A stretch of DNA of 64,000 bases from a virus: the IMG/VR virus record IMGVR_UViG_3300018080_000174, positions 1 through 64,000 of that record. The stretch is one strand, 5' to 3'. The position numbers and the translations under genes are program-made. Below are positions 1 through 8,058 of the stretch, piece by piece; positions within the stretch are counted from its first letter, which is position 1; the number at the start of each line of letters is the position of its first letter. The notes beneath the pieces are model-generated. The model was not told where the DNA came from. It made no database searches and was given only the letters and a program-made list of their open reading frames with translations.

Positions 1-203
1 GCGGCCACAATCGTCGCTGACGACACAGCGGCGTCACCGGGGTCTTTCACCCGCGACATCTCGCGGCGGGCGGCAATCACCGCCGTAACCGGGACGGTTA
101 GCTGGTACAGCGCGCATTCGCGGCCAAAGTGATCCACAAGGCTCGCAAGCTCGTCATCCGAGTAGTCGGTGATGTTCGCCAGTGTTCGCAATGCTTCGAT
201 CAT
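1..203 (-). CDS. Hypothetical protein, 5' part only (cut by window edge)
   Basis: An open frame runs from an ATG at 203 to the left edge without a stop, giving at least 67 residues (starts MIEALRTLANITDYSDDELA). An AGGA motif lies 9 bases before the ATG, and a good sigma-70-like promoter lies about 50 bases upstream, so this is probably a real first gene of a transcript. The visible part is acidic at the N-terminus and predicted helical. No family was recognised. Confidence 0.6.
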   Translation of the reverse strand, partial: MIEALRTLANITDYSDDELASLVDHFGRECALYQLTVPVTAVIAARREMSRVKDPGDAAVSSATIVA

Positions 204-254
204 CAGAAGATTCCTGTTACACCGGTTGAAAGGTCCATTGTCTCCTCTATTACA

Positions 255-282
255 AGTATACACTACGGGGTGAGGAAGTCAA
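255..282 (-). promoter_or_regulatory. Sigma-70-like promoter
   Basis: On the minus strand TTGACT (277-282) and TATACT (255-260) are separated by 16 bases. The -10 region and its flank closely match the promoter at 62839-62866. It lies in the gap between the kinase gene and the partial gene at 1-203 and would transcribe the latter. Confidence 0.75.
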
Positions 283-790
283 GTCTTTTTTCGGAATTTC
301 CACCCCAATCGAAGATGAACCCCTCTTCTGGGCGGATAGGTTCCCAATTCTCGTGCATGAAGTCGATCACCTCGACCAACTCGGGGTAAGTCTCCATCGC
401 CCGGTGTCGGCACTCCTCTGGCAATGTGTGGACTTCCTTGACGTACCGACGCCACGGGACATCCGGGGAGGGGGTGAAGAAATCCCTCTGTTGGCGGGTG
501 CCGCACGTCGAGTCCAGGATCACGGTCTTGTGACCGGCTAGGAACAGGGCACGTACCATCGTGCGGGCGGTCGCCCACACCTCATGCTCAATCGGACCCC
601 ACCACCGTTGTCCGGTCTTCGCAAACCGAATGGCGTCGGGGCAGACGATGGGCACGCCTTGCTTCCGAGCCCACGTAGACTTCCCTGAGCGGGGTAGTCC
701 GTAGGTCATAATCAGGACGTTATCGGCGGCCGTGTGCGGCTCGCAGGAGGTGGTGTCGATCTCACGATTATCGGGTGGAGGGTATTTCAT
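263..790 (-). CDS. P-loop polynucleotide kinase-like protein
   Basis: A 175-residue protein of the AAA_33/T4 Pnkp-type P-loop kinase class. A Walker A motif GLPRSGKST sits at residues 31-39 just after a hydrophobic strand (NVLIMTY), and VILDSTCGT looks like the second strand. These kinases phosphorylate 5'-OH ends of nucleic acids or small substrates. The start at 790 is chosen for AGGAACGA upstream; an ATG at 811 overlapping the previous stop is the alternative. No phosphatase domain is present. An RNA ligase, a phosphoesterase and RlaP in the same leftward block suggest RNA end healing, but the substrate is inferred. Confidence 0.75.
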   Translation of the reverse strand: MKYPPPDNREIDTTSCEPHTAADNVLIMTYGLPRSGKSTWARKQGVPIVCPDAIRFAKTGQRWWGPIEHEVWATARTMVRALFLAGHKTVILDSTCGTRQQRDFFTPSPDVPWRRYVKEVHTLPEECRHRAMETYPELVEVIDFMHENWEPIRPEEGFIFDWGGNSEKRLDFLTP

Positions 791-810
791 TGTTCGTTCC
801 TGGAAGTTCA

Positions 811-975
811 TTAGTCGTGCTCGTAATCGCCGCAGTCGCCGCATTGATACCATGTGCCGATGCACGCGCCGCCAGCTTCGGGTGTATCATCCCACCAGCC
901 AGTCTGCCACATTAGTTTGCCACATGTTGGGCACACTCTATCGGATTCACACCAGTCATCGTCGCCGTCAGGCAT
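811..975 (-). CDS. Small zinc-ribbon protein
   Basis: A 54-residue protein with two knuckles, CPTCG near the N-terminus and CGDCG near the C-terminus, rich in Trp, Asp and Gly. This is the pattern of a small zinc ribbon. Its ATG directly follows the stop of the sulfotransferase-like gene (TGAGATG), which suggests translational coupling. A longer in-frame version starting at 1077 would lie inside the upstream gene and was not used. Function unknown. Confidence 0.6.
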   Translation of the reverse strand: MPDGDDDWCESDRVCPTCGKLMWQTGWWDDTPEAGGACIGTWYQCGDCGDYEHD

Positions 976-976
976 C

Positions 977-1516
977 TCAGAATTTGTAGCCAAGTTCCCT
1001 AATCTCCTCTTCAAAGTAAGAGCCGACCCAGCGGGCAGTAGCCTTCTTGTAAAAGATTTGATAGGGTCGGCCGCCACGGTGCGAGTCGATGACTTCCGGC
1101 AGATCGACCGGCGGCAGCCCGACCTTGACCAGCGCTTGATTCAGGTCGGCCTCAAGCCACTGGTATCGCAGGAAGGTGTTGACATGCGGCGTGCCCGCCC
1201 ACCACAACCTACCGGCCCGCACGAAGTTTGGATTGTTGGCACAGAACCGGGGTAGGAATTCGGCCAACGGCGTCATCGCGTTCGGCGTTCGCTCGATCTT
1301 GAACCACCACGAGATAAGGGCATCCCAGTGGTTGCGCACCGTGGCACACACCGTCCAATCTGGGCCTATCTCAATGTCGAGGTGATCGTCGGGCGTCGTG
1401 TGATGCCCTCCGATGAGCGTGGCCCCCGCCTGATTCAGCAGGGCGTCTCGCACCGCCTTGCTGCCAGTACGCGGGTTGGCAATGAAGGCGAACTTCTTCT
1501 CAGGAATTATGTACAT
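977..1516 (-). CDS. Sulfotransferase-like protein
   Basis: A 179-residue protein. FAFIANPRTGSKAVRDALL (from about residue 9) has the form of the 5'-phosphosulfate-binding loop of PAPS-dependent sulfotransferases, and TVRNHWDALISWWF has the form of the 3'-phosphate-binding loop. Such enzymes move sulfate from PAPS to sugars, lipids or proteins. At 179 residues it is shorter than typical members (about 250-300), so it may be a minimal form. AAGGAG precedes the ATG at 1516; a TTG at 1519 is also possible. The acceptor is unknown; a glycosyltransferase is encoded about 5 kb upstream in the same block. Confidence 0.7.
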   Translation of the reverse strand: MYIIPEKKFAFIANPRTGSKAVRDALLNQAGATLIGGHHTTPDDHLDIEIGPDWTVCATVRNHWDALISWWFKIERTPNAMTPLAEFLPRFCANNPNFVRAGRLWWAGTPHVNTFLRYQWLEADLNQALVKVGLPPVDLPEVIDSHRGGRPYQIFYKKATARWVGSYFEEEIRELGYKF

Positions 1517-1856
1517 CAATATACTCCTTGATCTTTCCTAGTGCGGTACGGGCATCCTTCCAGAGCTTCCGAAGACGTGGGTCTTCGATCTTAGCCGCCG
1601 GGATCAGGTGGTAGATGCAAAAGCCCAAGCCCTCATACGACACATGCTCATACACCTGCGGCACCGTGAGCTTACCCGATGGCAACTCGGCTGGCGGGTC
1701 AATCTCGGGCAGTCCTTTATAGGAGTCCAAGACCCAACCCCCTGGCTCTGGAACCAGGGGGTGGTTACTTTTCGTAGCGAAGGCATGGCCGCACTTGCAA
1801 ACTTTCGTGCGGGTGCCTTGCTTCTTATCACACTTCGGACAGGTTTTCAGTGGCAT
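1500..1856 (-). CDS. Zinc-finger-containing hypothetical protein
   Basis: A 118-residue protein starting MPLKTCPKCDKKQGTRTKVC, a CxxC ... CxCG zinc ribbon within the first 25 residues, followed by a Pro-rich linker and a helical C-terminal domain. The start at 1856 is supported by a GGGGA motif; the longer frame to 1883 lies inside the upstream gene. The 3' end overlaps the sulfotransferase-like gene by 17 bases. The ribbon resembles those in nucleic-acid-binding accessory proteins, but no function can be assigned. Confidence 0.65.
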   Translation of the reverse strand: MPLKTCPKCDKKQGTRTKVCKCGHAFATKSNHPLVPEPGGWVLDSYKGLPEIDPPAELPSGKLTVPQVYEHVSYEGLGFCIYHLIPAAKIEDPRLRKLWKDARTALGKIKEYIDVHNS

Positions 1857-2062
1857 TCTTTTCCCCACTTGATCTGGTGCCACAGGCGGTCGTGATAGTA
1901 GAAGGCGAAGAACTTCACGGCGAAGTCGATGCCTCCGACCGCCGCCCCTAGCCCCAGGCTGCCCGTAGCAGCCCAGACTAGGATTGTGGTCATTACGATT
2001 GACAGTAGCCTCCAGGTGAAAGCCTTCGCAATCGTCCGTTTACGTGTACTAGCGTCCTTCAT
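1847..2062 (-). CDS. DUF2061-like small membrane protein
   Basis: A 71-residue protein that matches the DUF2061 pattern: KAFTWRLLSIVMTT at the start of the first membrane helix, a Gly/Ala-rich second helix (GSLGLGAAVGGIDFAVKF), then the family-typical end YYHDRLWHQIKWG. DUF2061 proteins are two-helix membrane proteins of unknown role found in bacteria and some phages. It overlaps both neighbours by a few bases. Confidence 0.75.
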   Translation of the reverse strand: MKDASTRKRTIAKAFTWRLLSIVMTTILVWAATGSLGLGAAVGGIDFAVKFFAFYYHDRLWHQIKWGKECH

Positions 2063-2273
2063 ATTTACGGCGTTCCTTCAACAGAAGTTTCAAGGCTGGT
2101 TTCAAATCACGCTCAATTACGGAGCGGAGTGGTGTCCATTCCGGGATGATGAAAGTTACCACTGCCTCCGGCACGCCTCTGGCACGCAGTTCCCACCTCA
2201 CGAGTGAGTTCGGCTCAGGCGTCTTTTTCAAGGACGCACCGTAAGCGTTCAAGAGTTGCTGGATAGCTCTCAT
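2049..2273 (-). CDS. Hypothetical protein
   Basis: A 74-residue basic protein with no recognised family. Its start codon overlaps the stop of the phosphoesterase gene (TAATG) behind a GAGGTGGG ribosome site, so translation is probably coupled. It is predicted to be largely helical with a Lys/Arg-rich C-terminus (LLLKERRKYEGR). Confidence 0.6.
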   Translation of the reverse strand: MRAIQQLLNAYGASLKKTPEPNSLVRWELRARGVPEAVVTFIIPEWTPLRSVIERDLKPALKLLLKERRKYEGR

Positions 2274-3586
2274 TATCCCACCTCATCCAACAGGTCAATC
2301 TTGTACCGCTTCGGCCCCTTCCGCTCGCGGGCTTCGTCCTTGAGCTTGATCGGCAGTCGCCAAGTGATGCCGTGCTTCTCGTTGACGCCGTGCAGCAGTT
2401 GCGTCGGCTCCGAATAGGCCGAGAGGGCGTTGTACGCATAGGCGTCAGTCGCCACCCACGGGCCGTTCATCAGCAACTCGCCATCCACTTCGCTCACGTT
2501 GCCGGGGCGGTGGAAGTGCCCGCAGCAGTAGTAGCGGATCGACGGGCCGCCCTGGACACGGCTGAGGGCCATGATTCGCCGCTGACGCCTCTCCAGACCG
2601 TACCACGGGATTCCCATATTCGAGCGAACGTCGTCGCCGTGGAACACACAGAAACCGTGGCCACCGATGTCGAGGTTAATGCTGAACGCATCCGGGATGG
2701 TGAAATGCACGTTATCCAAGTCCCGGCAGTGGAGTTCTGCCGTCTTCGCCACGAGATAATCCCAGTTGTCGTGGGCTCCGTGGTGGTCCTTCTTCTTCGA
2801 GCGGCGGCCGTGGTTGCCGGGCACATACACCACGTTCACAACGTCAAAGTAGGGAGCCAGATCGCGGTACATCAGTGAGTGGAACTGGCCGATGGCAAGG
2901 CTGTTCTTGAACTGGTTCTTGAAGTAAGACCGGTTCGTATGACCGTGAATTTCCCCGCTGGTGTGGTCGCCGTAAGCCAGCACCGTAACCTCCGGGAAGT
3001 AAAACTGCGGGGCGAGAGTCTGCTGTGTCCACTTCAGGATAGTGTCAATCAGCTTCTCCCCACGGCACAAGCTAATGCCAAAGTCATACCGCTCCAAGCC
3101 GCCGCAGGACTCGGGCAGGACGATCTGGTCGTGGTGGCCGTCGCTAATGTGCATTACCAGATGCTCAACAACCGACGCATCCTTCGCCTGTGAAAAAGGG
3201 CGGCGTACCCTGGGCAACGATTTGAAAGGTCGCACCACTTCCTCCAACTCCTCAGCCATCGCCTCAAACAGGCCACGAGTCTTGGCGGCGGCCTTCAACT
3301 GGAGGCGGGCGTGATTCCGCTCCTCCCGCAAGTGGGCGACATCGGCCTCAAGCTCCAGAATCCGTTCGCTGGTCGGGTCGAATTCCGGGACTTTCTTACG
3401 CTGACCCTTGCCCGTCTTAGGCGGCGCTTCGGGGCCGTCAACTTTCTTATGAGCGCGGCCGGTCGCAATGTTTGAGACGAGCGAGCGGCTGATGCCGAAT
3501 TTCTTCGCAATCTCTGGCTGTGTCAGACGGTTCTCGGCCAAGAGGGTTTTGATCTTCTTCACTTTCGCTTTCGTTAGCTTCGGCAT
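2273..3586 (-). CDS. Helix-turn-helix and calcineurin-like phosphoesterase fusion
   Basis: A 437-residue protein. Residues 1-45 hold a helix-turn-helix (TQPEIAKKFGISRSLVSNI), followed by a Lys/Pro-rich linker and a short coiled coil. The rest carries metallophosphoesterase motifs: HISDGHHD, GDHTSGEIHGH, PGNHGRRSKK, HGDDVRS and CGHFH. The order fits a two-metal phosphoesterase or nuclease, although the usual first DxH is DGHH here. The DNA-binding head suggests a nucleic acid substrate, but this is inference. The start at 3586 has an AAGGAGATTAGG site. The unfused phosphoesterase at 9202-9792 is a separate, shorter relative. Confidence 0.8.
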   Translation of the reverse strand: MPKLTKAKVKKIKTLLAENRLTQPEIAKKFGISRSLVSNIATGRAHKKVDGPEAPPKTGKGQRKKVPEFDPTSERILELEADVAHLREERNHARLQLKAAAKTRGLFEAMAEELEEVVRPFKSLPRVRRPFSQAKDASVVEHLVMHISDGHHDQIVLPESCGGLERYDFGISLCRGEKLIDTILKWTQQTLAPQFYFPEVTVLAYGDHTSGEIHGHTNRSYFKNQFKNSLAIGQFHSLMYRDLAPYFDVVNVVYVPGNHGRRSKKKDHHGAHDNWDYLVAKTAELHCRDLDNVHFTIPDAFSINLDIGGHGFCVFHGDDVRSNMGIPWYGLERRQRRIMALSRVQGGPSIRYYCCGHFHRPGNVSEVDGELLMNGPWVATDAYAYNALSAYSEPTQLLHGVNEKHGITWRLPIKLKDEARERKGPKRYKIDLLDEVG

Positions 3587-3587
3587 C

Positions 3588-4079
3588 CTAATCTCCTTGA
3601 GTCTCGTTAGTAAGTCCAAGCGTGGCCAAACTAGCCACATCCCGCACGGCGTCTAATGCCACGGCGGTATTCCCCGGCGTTTCCTGAGCGTCGAAGGCCC
3701 GTCGCAAGCAGCAATCAATTCGCAAAGCCCGATCCAGCGGGCTGCCGGGGAATTGCTGCTCACACCCTCGATCAATGGTAAGAAATACAAGGTCCAAATC
3801 TGAGTCAGCGGCCAGGGTCATACGCTCCAGCGGCGGACCACCACCCGCAGTGACGACTCCGTGTTCCTCCATACACAAAGCGGCTGTTCCCAGCATTCGG
3901 AGTAGGTAACTTTCTATCGCCTCTCGTGATGTCCAATTACAGTTTTGCAGTGCGTTCGCTTGGGCGGAACGCAGCATGAGTAGCCATTGGCTCAGGTCGT
4001 ATCGGTACCACTCCGGTCGAGAGCGTCGATACGCCCGCATCTCGGCTCTGATCTTCTGGTAGAGTTCAGTTCTCAACAC
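3588..4079 (-). CDS. Hypothetical helical protein
   Basis: A 163-residue protein read from a GTG at 4079 that overlaps the end of the exonuclease gene and follows AGAGGA. It has a central helical stretch (LRMLGTAALCMEEHG) reminiscent of phage MazG-like or dNTP diphosphohydrolase helices, but the catalytic ExxE pattern is not clear. The frame extends upstream to 4244, but that part lies inside the exonuclease gene and looks unlike protein. Confidence 0.6.
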   Translation of the reverse strand: MLRTELYQKIRAEMRAYRRSRPEWYRYDLSQWLLMLRSAQANALQNCNWTSREAIESYLLRMLGTAALCMEEHGVVTAGGGPPLERMTLAADSDLDLVFLTIDRGCEQQFPGSPLDRALRIDCCLRRAFDAQETPGNTAVALDAVRDVASLATLGLTNETQGD

Positions 4080-4671
4080 GTTGGAATCCTCTTCTGATAA
4101 GTTCCACCACGACCAGAGCGTCGTGGACTGATGTGTGTTCGTCGCCGGGGATGTCTGCCGGGTCGAAACCCGCACGTCTGCAACACTCGTTCGTGTCGGG
4201 CAGGAATTCGTCGCCGGGCCGCACGTACATACTGCCGGGATCAAGAATCCTGTGGTGCCACTGAATCGGCTCGGTCCCTCTGATCTTTTTCAGGAAGGGT
4301 GCGTCGAAGTGGGCGAAGTTCTTACCCGATGCGACAAACTTCCGTGGATCAATGCCCCATGTCGAAAGCCAACCGGCGAACTTACGCGGGAACTCACACT
4401 CCAACCCGTACCAATCCCGATGGAGCGTGTCCCCACTCGGGGCTTCACTACTGGTATTGCGAGGCTTAGTTGCTAAGTCCTTGAACAAGTCCCGGTGCAT
4501 ACTCAGTGCATAGGGCTCGCCCGTGTAGACCTCACGACGAATGCGATACCGGAAGGTCGGCAGGTCGGCCAAATTGATGCCGGGGTTGCAGACGACTGCC
4601 CCGATCTCCAGCACCTCACAGCGGTCGGGGTTCAGGCCGGTCGTCTCGATGTCAATACTCACGAATCTCAT
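4066..4671 (-). CDS. DnaQ/RNase T-type 3'-5' exonuclease
   Basis: A 201-residue DEDD-superfamily exonuclease. Exo I is FVSIDIETTG (residues 3-12), Exo II is in KNFAHFDAPFL, and Exo III is EHTSVHDALVVVEL with the histidine of the DEDDh class. It should remove nucleotides from 3' ends of DNA or RNA. The start at 4671 overlaps the HNH stop (ATGA); the 13 extra upstream codons are not needed. A second DnaQ-like gene at 22583-23200 is only distantly similar. Confidence 0.88.
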   Translation of the reverse strand: MRFVSIDIETTGLNPDRCEVLEIGAVVCNPGINLADLPTFRYRIRREVYTGEPYALSMHRDLFKDLATKPRNTSSEAPSGDTLHRDWYGLECEFPRKFAGWLSTWGIDPRKFVASGKNFAHFDAPFLKKIRGTEPIQWHHRILDPGSMYVRPGDEFLPDTNECCRRAGFDPADIPGDEHTSVHDALVVVELIRRGFQRVEN

Positions 4672-5141
4672 TGCGTTTGTCTCCAACGTTTTCCAGTTCG
4701 TATTCTCCAAATTTGACTTGGGGTGGTATTAAATTGCTTGGCAAGTTTGCCGCTTCCTTCTGTCGAGGCACGTATGATTGCTACTTGTTCCAGCGTCAAG
4801 CGAGCCCGTGGGTTCTTACCGCCAACTACTCGCCGTTGTCGGCCTTTCTTTTTACAGTCTGCCATGTTATCTGCTTGTGAACCTAACCACAGATGCTCAG
4901 GATTGACACAGGAAGGGTTGTCGCAGGTGTGACACACTTTCAATAGTCCTGGGTCTATTTCGTAATGGAGTTTATACATTACGCGAGCGGCCACATACGA
5001 TTTATCCTGAATCGTTACTGTGCCACGGCCGCAACTATTATGCGCACCCTTCCAAAGCCAACAATCTACACCCTTCTCAACACGGGCGAGAAATCGTTTC
5101 TTAGTCGGCCCATTTAATGATGGGATAGGTAAATGTGCCAT
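4668..5141 (-). CDS. HNH endonuclease with C-terminal helix-turn-helix
   Basis: A 157-residue HNH_3-type nuclease. The core is VCHTCDNPSCVNPEHLWLGS with the two Cys pairs and the conserved NPEHL. The C-terminus (LAKQFNTTPSQIWRIRTGKR) is a helix-turn-helix as in freestanding homing endonucleases. It is wedged between the exonuclease and RNA ligase genes with 1-4 base overlaps (TGATG and ATGA), so if it moved in it was fitted precisely. Confidence 0.88.
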   Translation of the reverse strand: MAHLPIPSLNGPTKKRFLARVEKGVDCWLWKGAHNSCGRGTVTIQDKSYVAARVMYKLHYEIDPGLLKVCHTCDNPSCVNPEHLWLGSQADNMADCKKKGRQRRVVGGKNPRARLTLEQVAIIRASTEGSGKLAKQFNTTPSQIWRIRTGKRWRQTQ

Positions 5142-6211
5142 CACATTGCTTGATAGTAGTCGGGGCTTACGGATTTCAGGATCAGTCGGCCGCCCAGCAC
5201 GTCGCTGTGCCGCTCGACCAGCGGGGTGATTACGACACCCTCGCGGCCTTTGAACTTGCAGTTGATGTCATCGGCATCGGCCATCGTCGTCGGGCCGCTG
5301 GTCAGCCCTTCCAAGAGGGTGGGGTCGAATGGACCTTCGTACAATACCGGCACCGTCTCGATGTCGAACAACTCACAGTAGGATTTCACCTCTGCCCAAT
5401 CCAGGTACTCGCCGTTGACCGAAATGTCAAACACGCGGTAGCCCTTGCCCTTCACCGTGCCGTAGTCCATCTTCTGGACGCCTTGGCCGTAAATCTCACC
5501 GAACACGATGGTATCATACGCTCCATTGATGGAGATAAAATCCAACATCGCTTTCATGTCGTCCGTCAGCGGAGTCCAGTAAACAGAATTCTCACCCTTC
5601 ACCCGGCGATAGTGCGTACCGCACATGAACTCCGGCCCGTTATCTCGGACATAGCCGACTCGCGAGTTCGTACCGTGCAGCTTCTCAGTGATCCGCACCG
5701 GAAGGCGGTTGGGGATTGCGTTGGCGTTTCGATAGTAGTGCTGGATGCTGGTATACTTGTGGAACGCCCCAGGCTGACGCATGGTGTCCCCACCGCCCTT
5801 GAACTGCACAGGCGGTTGGTACTTCACGGCTTGGAACAGATCAGTGGCATCGTCCCCTACCTCAACCTTCCGGTCGCCCAGCATCTCGGCCACGTACTCG
5901 TTGTCGAGCGGCAGGCCAAAGCCGAACGACGCTGCGCTCCGCAAGCGGATTGCACCAATGCGGCACTGCGTCTTGACGAACTCGCCCGGCATGACCGCGT
6001 GTTTGAGGTACGTGTCTACGCCCAACGCCTTCGCCACATCCTCCGGGATGAGCATATCAGGCGGGAAGTACACAACGAGATCGTTCGCCTTTAGATTTCC
6101 CTTCTGAGTGATGAACTGCGTGTTCAGCACCTTGGCGATGTCGAGCTTATCCGCGTTCGGATGGGGCTCCACTCGGGTTACTCGGACGATTTCAACAGGT
6201 GTGTCGCTCAT
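5141..6211 (-). CDS. RNA ligase, Rnl5/DRB0094-type
   Basis: A 356-residue ATP-dependent RNA ligase. Residues 1-130 resemble the N-terminal OB-like domain of the Deinococcus DRB0094 family, starting VEIVRVTRVEPHPNADKLDI. The nucleotidyltransferase domain follows: motif I EKLHG with the adenylated Lys177, motif III FGEIYG near 238-242, motif IV EGVVI near 324-328, motif V LILKSVS with Lys346. This family seals 3'-OH/5'-phosphate RNA nicks. Overlap with the glycosyltransferase (ATGA) and HNH (TGATG) genes places it in the same leftward transcript. Confidence 0.9.
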   Translation of the reverse strand: MSDTPVEIVRVTRVEPHPNADKLDIAKVLNTQFITQKGNLKANDLVVYFPPDMLIPEDVAKALGVDTYLKHAVMPGEFVKTQCRIGAIRLRSAASFGFGLPLDNEYVAEMLGDRKVEVGDDATDLFQAVKYQPPVQFKGGGDTMRQPGAFHKYTSIQHYYRNANAIPNRLPVRITEKLHGTNSRVGYVRDNGPEFMCGTHYRRVKGENSVYWTPLTDDMKAMLDFISINGAYDTIVFGEIYGQGVQKMDYGTVKGKGYRVFDISVNGEYLDWAEVKSYCELFDIETVPVLYEGPFDPTLLEGLTSGPTTMADADDINCKFKGREGVVITPLVERHSDVLGGRLILKSVSPDYYQAM

Positions 6212-8058
6212 AGTTCGCTCGCAAAAATGGGTTTCTTGTTGCCTTTGAGTTGCTCGTGATTGTCGATGATGTACTCCATCGCCTTCTCGAAGTGTGCGGG
6301 CTCCTCCGTGTCGAAGAGAGCCTCTTTCAAATCGACCGCCGCCAGCTTAGCCTTCTGCTTCGCCAAGAAGTCTGGGTCGGTCGCCATCTTAACGCACAAG
6401 TCGATGAATTGTGGGGCCGTAGTCGCAATCAAGTTGTCCAGGCCCACCCGCCGCAGCAACGCACTGGCAGCGAGGTTGTAGAAGCGGTCGCCCTCCAACG
6501 TCACCACCGGCTTGCCCAGGTAGAGGGCCTCTACCACCGTGTTGTAACCGCCGAAGGGATACGAGTTGATTGCGAAGTCGCCGTACTCAGCTTCCTCCAT
6601 GTATTCCATGTACTCCTTGTCCGCGTGCAAGACGCCTGAGTCACCTAGAAGTCGCGACATGTCAGCGACGAACGGCAGGAAGGCGTTGTACCGATGCACT
6701 CCCCGGCTGGCGAAGATCGCGTACTCCAACTCGGGAGCTTGTTTCGTGATCTCGTTCAACACCCGCAGCATCGTGTAATTGTACTTGTCTGGACCCCAGA
6801 CACAGTTGGCGACGACCTTATCCGTCTTCTTCTCCGGGAACTTCGCCTCATACCTTGGCCATGTCGGGACGCAACCCAAGCCGGGCAGGACGATGGGCGT
6901 TTCGGAGTAGTTCTTGTCCAGGTTGGCAAGGTCTTCCGTCTCCTCACCTACGACGAAGTAGTCGATCTCGCCGCCGAAGGTGCTGACGGGGTGGCCATAT
7001 CCAGTGACTTGGATGGGAGCCAGCCGCATGTTGCTGAGCCAAACCGATTCGTCCGTCATCCCGATGTCGGGGAAGAACGCGAGTTGATAATCGTTGTCGC
7101 CTACGGCGTCGAGGTTGAGGTTGTTGATTCCACCATCCTGCCCCTGTAGCTGCGCCCGGTACACGTTGTCGAAGTAATCGGTCGCCAACGCTACTGGCTC
7201 GTGCATCCCGACATGCAGAAGGTCCATGCGGTACCGCTTGCGGAACCGGTCTAGGAAGGGGAAGTAACTCTTGTAGACCGCACTGTGATCGAACCACTTC
7301 GAGGTGACGATCAATATACTGTCCCTGGCGGGCGTGTTTGTGATCTGCAAGTTCACGTCCTGGAGCTTCTTCTTACACCCGGCGTTGATCTGCTCTTTCA
7401 CCGGCCGATCATTCCGCCCTTTTCCGGCGAAGTAGGTGCAGGAGAAGTACGGCACCGACACACGATAGTCGGCTGGCACGTAGGCTGGATTCAGTTTTTC
7501 AAAGTGGTGTCGCAGGTTGGCTTGGTGGTGCGGCTTGACACAGCCAATGGTTGGCAGTGGGAAGGTGAAGTACCACAAAGACGCAAGGTTGGGCTGCAAC
7601 TCGAAGAACTTATCGTAGTCAAGCTCCGTGTGATTTCGGGCCGAGTACAGGAAGAAAATCTTAACGATGTTGTCTTTCTGCGTTAGCACTTGCTTCAAGA
7701 CCGAATCCGTCGTCTCGTAACTGGATAGTGCGACGAGATTCGCAAACAGGTGCGCCCGTGCCACAAACGTCGCTGCGTACTTCAGCGGGATTGTAAAATC
7801 AGGGTCGGAAACTACGGTGAAGATCGCACTCACCAGTTCATTGATCCGATCCCGTGCCGTCTGGTCCAGGCCCCGGAAATTGTTCCGCTGGAAGTACAGC
7901 AGAAGTTCCAAAATGGCTTCGCAAATCGCGGTATGCTGCCCGCGATCCAACAGGCGGTAGAGCTTTCGTCGGAAAGTCTTCGGCAGATCAGTGGGGTTCT
8001 CACTGATCGAAAACGGGGCTCGATTCGGCGTCTTCTTCTTACGCTTTTTCCTTGTCAT
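6208..8058 (-). CDS. GT41 (SPINDLY/O-GlcNAc transferase-like) glycosyltransferase
   Basis: A 616-residue protein. The C-terminal half has the GT-B features of family 41: GYGHPVSTFGGEIDYFVVGE, then YAIFASRGVHRYNAFLPF, then the donor-site block INSYPFGGYNTVVEALYLGK followed by PVVTLEGDRFYNLAASALLRRVGL. The N-terminal part is helical with a lysine-rich head. Family members attach GlcNAc or fucose to Ser/Thr, or sugars to adhesins. The start at 8058 follows AGAGG and overlaps the methyltransferase stop. In a phage it could glycosylate virion or host proteins or modified DNA; the sequence does not say which. Confidence 0.85.
   Translation of the reverse strand: MTRKKRKKKTPNRAPFSISENPTDLPKTFRRKLYRLLDRGQHTAICEAILELLLYFQRNNFRGLDQTARDRINELVSAIFTVVSDPDFTIPLKYAATFVARAHLFANLVALSSYETTDSVLKQVLTQKDNIVKIFFLYSARNHTELDYDKFFELQPNLASLWYFTFPLPTIGCVKPHHQANLRHHFEKLNPAYVPADYRVSVPYFSCTYFAGKGRNDRPVKEQINAGCKKKLQDVNLQITNTPARDSILIVTSKWFDHSAVYKSYFPFLDRFRKRYRMDLLHVGMHEPVALATDYFDNVYRAQLQGQDGGINNLNLDAVGDNDYQLAFFPDIGMTDESVWLSNMRLAPIQVTGYGHPVSTFGGEIDYFVVGEETEDLANLDKNYSETPIVLPGLGCVPTWPRYEAKFPEKKTDKVVANCVWGPDKYNYTMLRVLNEITKQAPELEYAIFASRGVHRYNAFLPFVADMSRLLGDSGVLHADKEYMEYMEEAEYGDFAINSYPFGGYNTVVEALYLGKPVVTLEGDRFYNLAASALLRRVGLDNLIATTAPQFIDLCVKMATDPDFLAKQKAKLAAVDLKEALFDTEEPAHFEKAMEYIIDNHEQLKGNKKPIFASEL

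Noticed and set aside
5135-6094. Plus-strand open frame (319 codons) opposite the RNA ligase
   Set aside because: Shadow of the ligase gene; the ligase motifs and start overlaps are clear on the minus strand.
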